The notes under the pieces are model-generated. The model made no database searches. It was not told the origin of the DNA and saw only the letters and a program-made list of their open reading frames with translations. DNA of 64,000 nt, from contig NZ_OU015430.1 of NCBI RefSeq assembly GCF_907164845.1, positions 734,001 through 798,000 on the forward strand, in the 5' to 3' direction. Within the stretch, counting starts at the first letter, position 1, and each line of letters opens with the position of its first letter. This document shows, one piece after another, positions 1 through 8,980 of this stretch. The translations under genes and the position numbers were made by a program. The DNA is from Lysobacter luteus (lineage in GTDB: Bacteria > Pseudomonadota > Gammaproteobacteria > Xanthomonadales > Xanthomonadaceae).

Positions 1-1114
1 ACTGGTTGGCCTGCGCCAGCATCGCGGTACCGGCCTGCTGCAGGATCTGCGTGCGCGACAGGTTGGCGGTCTCCTTGGCGTAGTCGGCGTCCATGATCCG
101 GCTGCGGGCGGCCGACAGGTTCTCCGAACCGGTCTGCAGGTTGGTCACGACCGAGGAGAAGCGGTTCTGGATAGCACCCAGGTCAGCGCGGGCGTCGTTG
201 ACGGCCTTCAGTGCACCGTCCATCGCAAGCATGGCGTTGTCGGCACCTTCGACGGTGGAGATGTCGAGATCGGCGAAGCCGGTCTGCGTGGCGTTGGGCG
301 TGCCAGTGGTGGTGCCAGCCGTGATGCCGGTCATGTTCGAGATGTTGGCCAGTCGCAGGGTCTGGTCGGTCGAAGTGATCGTGCCGTCAGCAGCCATGGA
401 CACGTTGGCAAGCGCAGCCTCATTCTCCGGGAGTGCCTTGGCAGCGTTGAAAGCAGTCTGGAGATTGGCCGCGGTTGCATTGCCTGCACCAGCCGCCGTG
501 GCAATTGTCACGCCGTTGATGTCGATCGATGCAACTACATCAGAGTCGGTAACAGCCGGAGCATCAGTGGTCTGAGTGTAGGTAGCATCAGCCTTTACCC
601 ACGTGCCCAGTGCGTTGGCACTGGCATTGGCGATGTTGGCGATGTCGATCGTCTCGCCCTGGTTGGCGCCCACTTGGAACGACTGCGCGGTGAAGCTGCC
701 GTCCAGCAGCTTGGTGCCGTTGAAGTTGGTGGTCTCGGCGACGCGGCCGATCTCGGACTTCAGCTGGTCGACTTCCTTCTGCAGCGCCTGGCGGTCATCG
801 GCCGAGTTGGTCGCGTTGCGCGACTGCACGGCCAGCTCACGGATGCGCTGCAGGTTGTTGCCGATCTCGCCCAGCGCGCCTTCGGCGGTCTGTGCCAGCG
901 AGATGCCGTCGTTGGCGTTGCGGGCCGCCTGGTCCATGCCGCGGATCTGCGTGGTGAAGCGCTGCGAGATCGCGAGGCCGGCGGCGTCGTCCTTCGCGCT
1001 GTTGATGCGCAGGCCCGAGGACAGGCGCTGGATGGTGGTGCCGAGGTCGGCGCTGTTGGTGCTCAGGTTGCGCTGCGCGTTGAGCGACATCACGTTGGTA
1101 TTGATGACAGACAT
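1..1114 (-). CDS. fliC: Flagellin FliC (3' end outside the window)
   Basis: Structural subunit of the flagellar filament, exported by the flagellar type III apparatus. The visible 371 residues start MSVINTNVMSLNAQRNL and carry the conserved N-terminal D0/D1 helices (SSGLRINSAKDDAAGLAI about residues 35-53), a variable centre rich in Ala/Thr, and the C-terminal D1/D0 helix (ARSRIMDADYAKET, then LSRTQILQQAGTAMLAQANQ) at the window edge. Only about the last ten residues, usually ending in SLLR, are missing. The start at 1114 has an AGGAGA ribosome site 7 bases upstream. It lies downstream of flgL in the same direction but has its own sigma-28 promoter, as expected for a late gene. Identification is secure. 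Confidence 0.97.
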   Translation of the reverse strand, partial: MSVINTNVMSLNAQRNLSTNSADLGTTIQRLSSGLRINSAKDDAAGLAISQRFTTQIRGMDQAARNANDGISLAQTAEGALGEIGNNLQRIRELAVQSRNATNSADDRQALQKEVDQLKSEIGRVAETTNFNGTKLLDGSFTAQSFQVGANQGETIDIANIANASANALGTWVKADATYTQTTDAPAVTDSDVVASIDINGVTIATAAGAGNATAANLQTAFNAAKALPENEAALANVSMAADGTITSTDQTLRLANISNMTGITAGTTTGTPNATQTGFADLDISTVEGADNAMLAMDGALKAVNDARADLGAIQNRFSSVVTNLQTGSENLSAARSRIMDADYAKETANLSRTQILQQAGTAMLAQANQ

Positions 1115-1207
1115 TTGAAGGTCTCCTGGATTCGGAAGTCCGGCGTTTCGCGCCGGGTGGCGTCGCAGGGGCTTGCCGTGATCCGGTCCTGTCCGCTGCT
1201 GAGAAAG

Positions 1208-1234
1208 GTATCGGCGGTGTCTTGTCAAGCTTTA
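1208..1234 (-). promoter_or_regulatory. Sigma-28 (FliA) promoter of fliC
   Basis: On the minus strand the sequence reads TAAA-N15-GCCGATAC, matching the FliA consensus TAAA-N15-GCCGATAA with one terminal difference. It ends about 93 bases before the fliC ATG. Sigma-28 control of flagellin is established in related bacteria; use of this exact site is inferred from the match. Confidence 0.9.
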
Positions 1235-1255
1235 GCGCTTTCGCACTTTTTTCTG

Positions 1256-2449
1256 TTACAGGCGGTTGAACAGCGACAGGCCCTGGATGCGCACCGTCAC
1301 CTGCTGCGCGGCCTGCAGGGCGGTGAGCTGCATCGCGAAGCGGCTGGCCGCCTCGGCGTAGTCGGTGTCACGCAGGTCCGACAGCGTGCTTTCCAGTGCG
1401 AGTGCGGTGGCGCTGCGGCTCTCGGCGGCGTGGTCGAGCGTGGACAGACGTGCGCCGGTGTCCGCGCGTGCCGCCAGCAGGTGCTCCTGCGCGGTGGCCA
1501 GGTCGCCAAGTCCCGCGGTCAATAGGTTGGTGCGGCGTGCGTTGTCCGCGGGGCTGCCGTCGGGGGCTTCCAGTGCGTCGGCCAGGCCGTCGAGGGTGGC
1601 GAAGATGTCGCGTTCGCTGGCGCGCTCGACCGTGAAGCGGTCGCCGGCCACCGGCTCGCCGCGCAGTTCCATCTGCACGCCGCCGGCGGTGATGGTCTGG
1701 CCGCTCTGCCATTGGCCGGTGCCGATCTCGGCACCGCCTGCATCGAGCACGCGGTACTGGTCGCTTCCGGTGAATTCGACGGTGACGCCAGCGCCGTTCC
1801 AGCTGGCGTGGTCGGTCACGCTGGCCGAGGCCAGCAGCACCGTGCCGGTGTTGGATGCGCCGGCGCTGCCGCGCACGATGCCGTCACCAGTGGGCACGCG
1901 GAGGAACAGCGCGCTGCCCGGATCGGTGTCGGCGACCGCTAGGTCGGGTGCGACGTCGACGTCATTGCGGCCGGCGTCGCCGGCATAGGTCACGGTGCCG
2001 CCGTTGTCGGCAAACGGCACCACGCCGTCGCGCGTGCCCGCGAACAGGGCGCGGCCGGCGCCGTCGCCGCGGTTGCCGATCGCGATCATTTCGGCACGCA
2101 ACTGGCGCATCTCGATCGCGATCAGCCGGCGGTCCTGGCCCGACAGCGTGGGTGTGTTGGCGCGGATCACCAGCTCCCGCGCGCGGACCAGCTGGTCGCC
2201 GGCGTCCGCCAGCGCGTTCTCCTGCAGGCCCAGCCGGCGCTCCAGGTGGGCGCTGCTCTTGTCGAACTGCTCTAGCGAGGACACGGCATGATCGAGCCGT
2301 TGCGCGTTGGAGAACGCGGCAGGGTCGTCGGCGGCGGTGACCAGCTTGCTGCCGGTGGTCATCTGCTGCTGGGTTTTCGCCATGGCCTGCTGCTTCTGCA
2401 ACATGCCCTGCAGGCCCTGGTTGTGGATCTGCGCGGTGGAAAGTCTCAT
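1256..2449 (-). CDS. flgL: Flagellar hook-filament junction protein FlgL (HAP3)
   Basis: Second junction protein between hook and filament, placed after FlgK and before flagellin. The 397-residue product begins MRLSTAQIHNQGLQGMLQ and has the flagellin-like N-terminal helix with TGSKLVTAADDPAAFSNAQRL (about residues 32-52). It also has a flagellin-like C-terminal helix (YAEAASRFAMQLTALQAAQQV) ending LSLFNRL, and a beta-rich central insert. Length fits FlgL proteins with the larger central domain. It follows flgK by 20 bases, the last gene of the flgB-L unit. Confidence rests on both terminal motifs and on position. Confidence 0.95.
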   Translation of the reverse strand: MRLSTAQIHNQGLQGMLQKQQAMAKTQQQMTTGSKLVTAADDPAAFSNAQRLDHAVSSLEQFDKSSAHLERRLGLQENALADAGDQLVRARELVIRANTPTLSGQDRRLIAIEMRQLRAEMIAIGNRGDGAGRALFAGTRDGVVPFADNGGTVTYAGDAGRNDVDVAPDLAVADTDPGSALFLRVPTGDGIVRGSAGASNTGTVLLASASVTDHASWNGAGVTVEFTGSDQYRVLDAGGAEIGTGQWQSGQTITAGGVQMELRGEPVAGDRFTVERASERDIFATLDGLADALEAPDGSPADNARRTNLLTAGLGDLATAQEHLLAARADTGARLSTLDHAAESRSATALALESTLSDLRDTDYAEAASRFAMQLTALQAAQQVTVRIQGLSLFNRL

Positions 2450-2469
2450 GCGGTGCTCCGGGTTCGGCC

Positions 2470-4347
2470 TCAGCGCACCGCGCCGAGCAGGGTCTGGAAC
2501 ATGTCGTCGGCGGTCTTGATGATCTGCGCAGCGGCCTGGTAAGCCTGCTGGTAACGCAGCAGGTCGGCGGCTTCCTCGTCGAGGTTCACGCCCGACACCG
2601 ACTCGCGCTCGGCGATCACCTGGGCGTGGATCGCGTCCTGAGCTTCCAGGCTGAGACCGGCGTGGCGTGCCTCGCTGCCGGCGCGGCCGGTGAGTTGCGA
2701 CAGTCCGGCCGTGAGACCGACGCTGCCGCCGTCGAGCACGCCCTGCGTGTCGATTGCCGCCAGGCCGCGCGCGTTGCCGTTGTCGGACGAGCGCGGTGGC
2801 GTGCGCGCGAGGCTGAAGCGGTCGCCCGCGGCCGGCGTGCCGTCCAGTGCGAGCGACCAGCCATCGCCGGCCACCGGCGTACCGGCGGTCCAGGCGAACG
2901 GGCCAGCGCCGTCGACGGTGTACTGGGTCGAATCGATGAACTCGACCGTGGCGCCGGCGAAACCGGCGAACGTCGCAGCGTCGGTGATGCGGGCCGCGCC
3001 GCCGGTCGCGTTGCCGACGTTGGCGGGGTCGACGCTGGCCTGCAGCGGACGGGCCGCGGCGACGCCGAGCGGATCGTCGAGCACCACCTGCAACCCGCCT
3101 GCTGCGCCTGAGGTGGGGCGCAGCGAGAAGCGGTCGCCGTTGGCCGGCGTGCCGCCGACCACCAGCTCGACACCGTCGACCACCAGCGGGTCGGCCGCGG
3201 TGCCGCTGCCGGTCATCGGCACGGACTCGCTGCTGCCGGCGCGGGTCGCGCTCCAGCTGCCGCCTTCAAAGCGCAGCACCAGGTCGTGGCCCTTGAGCGC
3301 GCCGACATCGCCGATGCCCGCCTGCAGGGTGGCGCTGCCGGTGTTGGCCGCGTGCCGGTCGACCCGCGGTGCCGGCAACGCGAACATGTCGCTGCCCGGG
3401 GCGCCGTTGTAATCCACGCCGGCGCGCTGGGCCTGGTTGAAGCTGTCGGCGAAGGCGACCGCCACCCGGCCAAGCTCGGCCCGCATCGGGTCGAGCACGC
3501 GGCCGCGGAACTCGAGCAGGCCGCCGATCTCGCCGCTCACCGCGGACGCCGGCAGCGGCACCGCGCCATTGGGGCTGTCGAGCGCCAGCTGCAGGCGATC
3601 GGGGCGGAACGGGTCGGGCGCGGTCGACAGCGCCATCGCCTTGTTGCCGAGCACCATGGCCTGGCCACCGCCGGTGAACACATTGACCGCGCCGTTGTCC
3701 TGCTCGACCGTTTCGGCGCCGACCAGCGCGGCGAGCTTCTCGATCCGCGCCGCGCGCTGGTCGAGCAGGCCGGGCGTGGCATTGCCACCGGCGGCCACGA
3801 TCTGCTGGTTGAGCGAAGCGATCTCGCTGGCGTACTTGTTGGCGGCGGCCACCTGCGACTCGATGCGCACGTCGACCTCGTCACCGATGGTCGCCATCTG
3901 CGCATCCATCGATCGCCAGCGCGCGGCGAGCTGTTCGCCCGAGGCGAGCAGCTGGCTCCGCGCGGACGTGGAGGTCGGTTCTGCCACCACGCCCTCGGCG
4001 GCGGCGAAGAACGCGGACCACGGCGCGCCCAGGCTGGTGGCGGAGTCCGACATCAGGCTGTCGACGCGCGAGGAGAGCGACGAGAGCTGCTGCAGGCGGC
4101 CGAGTTCGCCGCTGCTGTCGACCTGGCGCGCGAACACGAGACCGTCCGCCAGCCGCTGCAGGCGGGCGACGTTGACGCCGCCGCCGACGGTGCCGGCGCC
4201 GAGCGTCTCGCCCGGGCGCGACTCCATCTCGACCCGCTGGCGGCTGTAGCCGGGCGTCGCGGCATTGGCGACGTTGTTGCCGACGGTGGCGAGCGCGCGC
4301 TGGAAGGCGAGCAGGGCGGAACTACCGGTGGACAGCATGCCGCTCAT
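2470..4347 (-). CDS. flgK: Flagellar hook-associated protein FlgK (HAP1)
   Basis: First hook-filament junction protein. The 625-residue protein starts MSGMLSTGSSALLAFQRALATVGNN, with the rod/hook-family N-terminal motif VGNNVANAATPGYSRQRVEM (about 22-41). It ends with the matching C-terminal domain (SGVNLDEEAADLLRYQQAYQAAAQIIKTADDMFQTLL). The middle (about 340-530) is a large Gly/Ala-rich beta region with repeated 'PANGDRFSL/PAAGDRFSL' turns. The start sits 2 bases after the flgJ stop, so translation is probably coupled. Length is within the usual 550-650 range. Confidence 0.96.
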   Translation of the reverse strand: MSGMLSTGSSALLAFQRALATVGNNVANAATPGYSRQRVEMESRPGETLGAGTVGGGVNVARLQRLADGLVFARQVDSSGELGRLQQLSSLSSRVDSLMSDSATSLGAPWSAFFAAAEGVVAEPTSTSARSQLLASGEQLAARWRSMDAQMATIGDEVDVRIESQVAAANKYASEIASLNQQIVAAGGNATPGLLDQRAARIEKLAALVGAETVEQDNGAVNVFTGGGQAMVLGNKAMALSTAPDPFRPDRLQLALDSPNGAVPLPASAVSGEIGGLLEFRGRVLDPMRAELGRVAVAFADSFNQAQRAGVDYNGAPGSDMFALPAPRVDRHAANTGSATLQAGIGDVGALKGHDLVLRFEGGSWSATRAGSSESVPMTGSGTAADPLVVDGVELVVGGTPANGDRFSLRPTSGAAGGLQVVLDDPLGVAAARPLQASVDPANVGNATGGAARITDAATFAGFAGATVEFIDSTQYTVDGAGPFAWTAGTPVAGDGWSLALDGTPAAGDRFSLARTPPRSSDNGNARGLAAIDTQGVLDGGSVGLTAGLSQLTGRAGSEARHAGLSLEAQDAIHAQVIAERESVSGVNLDEEAADLLRYQQAYQAAAQIIKTADDMFQTLLGAVR

Positions 4348-4349
4348 GG

Positions 4350-5438
4350 TCAGCCTCGCGGTTTGGCGCCGGTTGCGGCGGCGTAGGCGGATGTGGGGGT
4401 ATCGCGTGCAGGCGCGGCGCGGGCGACGGCCTGGTCGCGGCCGGTGTCGAGGCCAGACAGCGCACGTTCGAGCGTCGGACCATTGGCGATCGCGGTGATC
4501 TTGGCCGCGTACGACGGGTCGGTCGCGTAGCCGGCGCGTTGCAGCGCACTGGCGAATCCGCGGGTGTCGTCACCGGCGGCCAGCGCACCGGAGTAGCGCT
4601 GCTTGCGCATCAGCCGGGCGTAGTCCTGGAAGCTTTCGTGGATCGACCCGTACGCGCGGAAATCGTCACGCTGGTTCCGCCGTACGCCGCCGATGAACTC
4701 GTGCGTGGCCGACGCGACCTTCGCTCCGTTCCAGCCGGTGGCCTTGATGCCGAACAGGTTGTGCGAACCGTCGCCGCCGACCAGGCGCCGGCCCCAGCCG
4801 GTCTCGAGCGCGGCCTGCGCGACCAGCGCCTTCGCCGGCACACCGAGCTCGGCGGCCGTGCGCTGCGCATGCGGCCAGATCGACCTTACGAACGCCTCGG
4901 GACTGCTGGAATCGAGCCTGGCGCTCGGGTCGGCGGGCCTGTCGTACGCGCCATGGTCTACCGGCGGTGCGACGGCCGGTGCCGGTAGCGGTGCGAATGC
5001 GCCGAGCGAGACGCCGCTGCGGGTCGGCGCCAGCGTGAGCCCGCCAGCGCCCGCCGACGGCAATCCGGTCATGGTTTGCGGCGAGGCGGACAGCGGCATC
5101 GCCATCGGCAGTTCGCGGGTGAGCGGCAGGCCGCCGGGCACGCTGTTGAACGTCGCCTCGACCGTGCCGCCGCCCTGGTCGCGCTCGAGCTGGCGCACGA
5201 TCATCGGTGACAGTCCGAGCCCCTGGCCCTTCGCCAGCTCCTTGGCGAGCTGCTGGTCATGCATCTCGCGATAGGTCGTGTTGTCGCCCAGCATCGGGTC
5301 GCCGAAGCTCGTGCTGCGCATCGACTTGAGCATCATCTGTGCGAACTGCGTCTCCAGCTCGCGCGCAGCCTCGCGCAGCCGCTCCCGTGAGGGCCCGGCT
5401 GCGTCGAGTGGCATCGCGGTGGCGGATTGCAGGTGCAT
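4350..5438 (-). CDS. flgJ: FlgJ: rod-capping protein with peptidoglycan hydrolase domain
   Basis: Bifunctional periplasmic protein. The N-terminal domain (about residues 20-85) caps the growing rod. The C-terminal glucosaminidase-type domain (about 178-330) opens the peptidoglycan so the rod can pass. A Pro/Ala/Gly-rich linker (about 95-175) joins them. The catalytic-region motif AQAALETGWGRRLVGG places the likely catalytic Glu near residue 212, and a second conserved block reads SHNLFGIKATGWNG. This is the two-domain form typical of gammaproteobacteria rather than the one-domain form of alphaproteobacteria. It lies between flgI and flgK with 9-base and 2-base gaps. Confidence 0.95.
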   Translation of the reverse strand: MHLQSATAMPLDAAGPSRERLREAARELETQFAQMMLKSMRSTSFGDPMLGDNTTYREMHDQQLAKELAKGQGLGLSPMIVRQLERDQGGGTVEATFNSVPGGLPLTRELPMAMPLSASPQTMTGLPSAGAGGLTLAPTRSGVSLGAFAPLPAPAVAPPVDHGAYDRPADPSARLDSSSPEAFVRSIWPHAQRTAAELGVPAKALVAQAALETGWGRRLVGGDGSHNLFGIKATGWNGAKVASATHEFIGGVRRNQRDDFRAYGSIHESFQDYARLMRKQRYSGALAAGDDTRGFASALQRAGYATDPSYAAKITAIANGPTLERALSGLDTGRDQAVARAAPARDTPTSAYAAATGAKPRG

Positions 5439-5447
5439 GGACGTGGC

Positions 5448-6542
5448 TCAGATCACCTCGAGCTCGGCGCGCAGGGCACCGGCGCGCTTGAGCGCTTCCA
5501 GGATCGCGACGATGTCGCCCGGCGCGGCGCCGACGGCGTTGACCGCCTGCACGATGGCCTGCAGCGATGCGCCCTGCAGCACGAACATCCGGTTGCCGGA
5601 CTCGGTGACCTCGATCGACGACTGCGGCGCGACCACCGTGGCACCGTTGCCGAACGGCGCGGGCTGGCTGATCTGGCTGCCTTCGACCACCGAGACGGTC
5701 AGAGAGCCGTGCGAGACCGCGGCCGGCAGCACGCTGACCTCGCCGCCCATCACCACCGTGCCGGTGCGGGCATTGACGATGACCTTGGACGGCGCCGTGC
5801 CCGGGTTGATCTCCAGGCTTTCCAGCCGCGACAGGAACGCGATGCGGTCGCCGGCCGGCGGCGCGACCTCGATGGTGACGCCGTCCACCGCGTGCGCGCG
5901 GCCGGGGCCGAACGCCGCGTCGATCGCCGAGACGATGCGCGCGGCGGTGGTGAAGTCGAACTCGTGCAGGTTCAGCGTGACCGAACCGCCCGGCGCCGCC
6001 CCCGGCACCGCACGCTCGACCACCGCGCCGTTGGGGATGGTGCCGGAATTGGGCGCGTTGACCGAGATCCGCGAACCGTCCCGGCCGGACGCGCCGAAGC
6101 CACTGACCATCAGGCTGCCCTGCGCGATCGCGTAGACCTGGCCGTCGGCACCCTTCAGCGGCGCCATCAGCAGGCTGCCACCGCGCAGCGAACCGGCGTT
6201 GCCGATCGAGCTGACGGTGATGTCGATGGTCTGCCCGGGCTTGGCGTGCGGCGGCAGTTCGGCGTGGATCGCAACGGCCGCGACGTTCTTGAGCTGCGGG
6301 TTGACCCCCGGCGGGATGCTGACGCCGAGCTGGTCGAGCATGGTCTTCAGGCTCTGCACGGTGAACGGCGTCTGGCTGGTGCGGTCGCCGCTACCGTCCA
6401 GGCCGACCACCAGGCCGTAGCCGACCAGCGGGTTGCCGCGGACGCCGGCCACCTGGGCCAGGTCCTTGATGCGTTCGGCCGCGGCCGGTGGGCTGGCGAG
6501 CGCCAGGCCGAGCGGGATGAGGAGGGCGATGAGCAGGCGCAT
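5448..6542 (-). CDS. flgI: Flagellar P-ring protein FlgI
   Basis: Forms the periplasmic P-ring bushing around the rod in the peptidoglycan layer. The 364-residue precursor has a Sec signal peptide ([22 protein letters not shown], cleavage near residue 22). It is followed by the family signature [31 protein letters not shown] (about 23-53) and the conserved C-terminal stretch [31 protein letters not shown]. Length matches the family. It follows flgH closely and its ring assembly depends on the FlgA chaperone encoded at 12909-13595. Confidence 0.97.
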   Translation of the reverse strand: MRLLIALLIPLGLALASPPAAAERIKDLAQVAGVRGNPLVGYGLVVGLDGSGDRTSQTPFTVQSLKTMLDQLGVSIPPGVNPQLKNVAAVAIHAELPPHAKPGQTIDITVSSIGNAGSLRGGSLLMAPLKGADGQVYAIAQGSLMVSGFGASGRDGSRISVNAPNSGTIPNGAVVERAVPGAAPGGSVTLNLHEFDFTTAARIVSAIDAAFGPGRAHAVDGVTIEVAPPAGDRIAFLSRLESLEINPGTAPSKVIVNARTGTVVMGGEVSVLPAAVSHGSLTVSVVEGSQISQPAPFGNGATVVAPQSSIEVTESGNRMFVLQGASLQAIVQAVNAVGAAPGDIVAILEALKRAGALRAELEVI

Positions 6543-6563
6543 GGAGTGGGTCTCGGCGTGCTG

Positions 6564-7292
6564 TCAGTAAGGGAAGGCGGCGGAGTTGAAGAACCGGCCA
6601 AGCCAGCCCATCGCGTTGGAGCGCGCCAGCGTGCCGCGACCGCCATAGACGATCCGGGCATTGCCGACGCGGTCGGAGGTGATGCGGTTGTCGGGACCGA
6701 TATCGGCGCTGCGCACGATTCCTTGAACCTGCACCAGCTCGTCGCCCTGGTTCAGGCGCATGCGTTTCTCGCCGGCCACCAGCAGGTTGCCGTTGCCCAG
6801 CTGCTCCACGACGGTGACGGTGATCTCGCCGTCCAGCCGGTTGCTCTGGGTGGAGTTGCCGGCGCCGGCGAAGTCGCGGCCGGCTTCGACCTCGGCCTGC
6901 AGGATCGACTGGCCCTTGTAGGTGACCGGCACGCCGGCGATGACCGGGGCGCCCAGGCTCATGCCCGAGTCCTTCGTGACCGAGGTCTGCGCGACCGAGC
7001 GCGCCGACGTCGACTCGACCAGCACGATGGTCAGCAGGTCGCCGGGATAGCGGGCCTTGTTGTCCTCGAACAGGCTCAGGCCGCGGCTCTGGCCGGCGCC
7101 GCTGGCGGCGTAGATCGAGCCGCTTGCCGGCATCGCGGCGACGGCGCCAGTGGCCGTCGTGACCGCCGCCGCCGGCGCGCCGACTGCCGCGCCCGCGGCT
7201 GGCGTCATGGGTTCGAAGGGCCGGACGTCGCCGACGATGCTGGCGCAGCCGGCGAGGGGAAGCAGCAGGGCGGCGAGGATCAGGCGCGTCAT
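6564..7292 (-). CDS. flgH: Flagellar L-ring lipoprotein FlgH
   Basis: Outer-membrane L-ring subunit. The product (242 residues from the ATG at 7292) has a lipoprotein signal peptide with lipobox LAGC, so Cys16 is the likely lipidated residue. The FlgH core includes SLFEDNKARYPGDLLTIVLVES and the C-terminal VRSADIGPDNRITSDRVGNARIVYGG. An in-frame GTG at 7298 would add two residues and overlap the flgG stop. I prefer the ATG because it still overlaps the flgG end closely and gives a standard signal peptide. A Pro/Ala-rich spacer (about 30-50) follows the lipid anchor. Confidence 0.96.
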   Translation of the reverse strand: MTRLILAALLLPLAGCASIVGDVRPFEPMTPAAGAAVGAPAAAVTTATGAVAAMPASGSIYAASGAGQSRGLSLFEDNKARYPGDLLTIVLVESTSARSVAQTSVTKDSGMSLGAPVIAGVPVTYKGQSILQAEVEAGRDFAGAGNSTQSNRLDGEITVTVVEQLGNGNLLVAGEKRMRLNQGDELVQVQGIVRSADIGPDNRITSDRVGNARIVYGGRGTLARSNAMGWLGRFFNSAAFPY

Positions 7293-7294
7293 GG

Positions 7295-8080
7295 TCACAG
7301 GTTCTGGTTGAGGAAGCCGAGCATCTGGTCGACCGTGGAGATCGCCTTGGCGTTGGTCTCGTAGGCGCGCTGGGTCTCGATCATCGACACGAGCTCTTCC
7401 ACCGTGTTGACGTTGGACGACTCCAGCGAGCCCTGCGCCAGCAGGCCGATGCCGCCGGTGCCGGGACCGCCGACCTGGGCCGGGCCGCTGGCGCCGGTTT
7501 CCACGAAGAGGTTGCCGCCCTTGGCCTGCAGGCCAGCGGGATTGACGAAGTCGGCCAGGGTCAGTGCGCCGACCTGCACCGCCTCGGGCTCGCCGGCCAC
7601 CTGCACGCTGACGGTGCCGTCGGCGGCGATGGTCACGCTCTGCGCACCCTCGGGGAACTGCAGGCCCGGCTGCACCGGGTAACCGGAGTTGGTGACGAGC
7701 TCGCCGTTGGCGTTGATCTGGAAGCTGCCGTCACGCGTATAGGCGGGGCTGCCGTCGGGCATCAGCACCTCGAAGAAGCCGCGGCCGTTGATCGCCACGT
7801 CCAGCGCGTTGCCAGTCTGCGACAGGTTGCCCTGGGTGAACTGCTTGGCGGTCGCGGCGACGCGCACGCCGGTACCGGTCGACAGGCCGGACGGCAGCTG
7901 GGTCTGCTCGCTGGACGCGCCGCCGGGCTGGCGGACGGTCTGGTACAGCAGGTCCTCGAAGCTGGCGCGGTCGCGCTTGAAGCCGGTGGTGTTGGTGTTG
8001 GCGAGGTTGTTGGAGATGACCGCCATGCGCGTCTGCTGCGCATCGAGGCCGGTCTTGGCGATCCACAGAGCCTGGGTCAT
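7295..8080 (-). CDS. flgG: Flagellar distal rod protein FlgG
   Basis: Main component of the distal rod. The 261 residues begin [47 protein letters not shown], the standard FlgG opening, and end with the rod C-terminal motif [29 protein letters not shown]. Length equals the canonical FlgG. A GGAGG ribosome site lies 8 bases before the start. The gene is followed by flgH with overlapping ends and preceded by flgF, the usual operon order. Confidence 0.97.
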   Translation of the reverse strand: MTQALWIAKTGLDAQQTRMAVISNNLANTNTTGFKRDRASFEDLLYQTVRQPGGASSEQTQLPSGLSTGTGVRVAATAKQFTQGNLSQTGNALDVAINGRGFFEVLMPDGSPAYTRDGSFQINANGELVTNSGYPVQPGLQFPEGAQSVTIAADGTVSVQVAGEPEAVQVGALTLADFVNPAGLQAKGGNLFVETGASGPAQVGGPGTGGIGLLAQGSLESSNVNTVEELVSMIETQRAYETNAKAISTVDQMLGFLNQNL

Positions 8081-8110
8081 GGCGGGGTACCTCCGGTGTC
8101 AGTCAAAAAG

Positions 8111-8860
8111 TCAGCGCGAAGACAGCAGGGAATTGCTGGCACGGGCGCTCTCGTCACCGCTCTGCAAGACCCGTACCTGCATCTCGAACTGGCGGGAGAG
8201 CTGGATCATCGAAACCAGCATCGACGTCGCGTCGACGTTGCTGGATTCCAGCGCGCCGGCGGTCAGGACGTTGCCGGCGGCGGGCGGCGCGGGGTCGGCG
8301 CCGGCGGGCATCCGCATCAGACCGTCGTCGCCACGGACCAGCTGGTCGGTGCGGGCCTCGACCACCTGCAGGCGGCCGGCCTCGGCGAGGGTGGACGGCG
8401 GCTGGCCGAGCGGGACGACCGAGATCGTGCCGTCGCCGCCGATCAGCATCGACTCGTTGGGTGGCACCGCCACCGGCGCGCCGCCCTGGTCGAGCACCGG
8501 CAGGCCGCTGGCAGTGGTCAGCAGGCCGTTGGCGGTCAGTTGCAGGTTGCCGGCGCGGGTGTATGCCACGCCGCCATCCGGCGCCTGCACCGCGAGCCAT
8601 CGGTCCTGGTGCAATGCAATGTCGGTGGCGTTGCCGGTCTGGTTGATCGCGCCCGGCGCCGCGCTGACGCCGAGCGTGCGATGGCTCGCGGCCACGCGGG
8701 AGTCGAAACCCTCGCCCTGCACCGGCGCGGCGACGGTGCCGCTGAGCGTGGCCTGGAAGCCGACCGTGTTGGCGTTGGCGAGGTTGTGCGACACCGACGC
8801 CTGCGCCTTCAGTGTGGCGCTGGCGCCGGTCATCGCAACGTAGAGGGCTCGATCGATCAT
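8111..8860 (-). CDS. flgF: Flagellar proximal rod protein FlgF
   Basis: Proximal rod subunit. The 249-residue product begins MIDRALYVAMTGASATLKAQASVSHNLANANTVGFQA (rod-family N-terminus) and contains the FlgE/F/G beta domain (YTRAGNLQLTANGLLTTASGLPVL). It ends with SSNVDATSMLVSMIQLSRQFEMQVRVLQ. Length is typical of FlgF. A palindromic repeat separates it from flgE, but no separate promoter is evident. Confidence 0.96.
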   Translation of the reverse strand: MIDRALYVAMTGASATLKAQASVSHNLANANTVGFQATLSGTVAAPVQGEGFDSRVAASHRTLGVSAAPGAINQTGNATDIALHQDRWLAVQAPDGGVAYTRAGNLQLTANGLLTTASGLPVLDQGGAPVAVPPNESMLIGGDGTISVVPLGQPPSTLAEAGRLQVVEARTDQLVRGDDGLMRMPAGADPAPPAAGNVLTAGALESSNVDATSMLVSMIQLSRQFEMQVRVLQSGDESARASNSLLSSR

Positions 8861-8894
8861 GGGGTTCGCTCCGGCTGGGTGGAGGCGGTGCCCG

Positions 8895-8970
8895 GTTGTA
8901 GGAGCGACGTCAGTCGCGACCCGCCGGGCCTGGGCGATATCCGGGTCGCGACTTACGTCGCTCCTACAAC
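8895..8970. repeat. GTAGGAGCGAC-type palindromic repeat (REP-like)
   Basis: Two 29-base arms (8895-8923 and 8942-8970) are reverse complements with one mismatch and are separated by 18 bases. Each arm holds GTAGGAGCGACGT and GTCGCGACCCG. This matches the style of dispersed REP elements seen between genes in Xanthomonas, Stenotrophomonas and Lysobacter. It lies between flgF and flgE and could fold into a stable RNA hairpin inside the flagellar transcript. It is the only copy I see in this window. Confidence 0.85.
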
Positions 8971-8980
8971 GTCACCGGCC

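Noticed and set aside
1234-1252. Hairpin AGCGC-TTTC-GCACT followed by six T on the plus strand near the flgL end
   Set aside because: The stem is only five pairs with a mismatch on the T-run strand, and no plus-strand gene ends there; on the minus strand no T run follows.
5427-7364. A 645-codon plus-strand frame across flgI and flgH
   Set aside because: Composition (Asp/Arg/Gly/His-rich, no motifs) is that of an antisense shadow of the flagellar genes.
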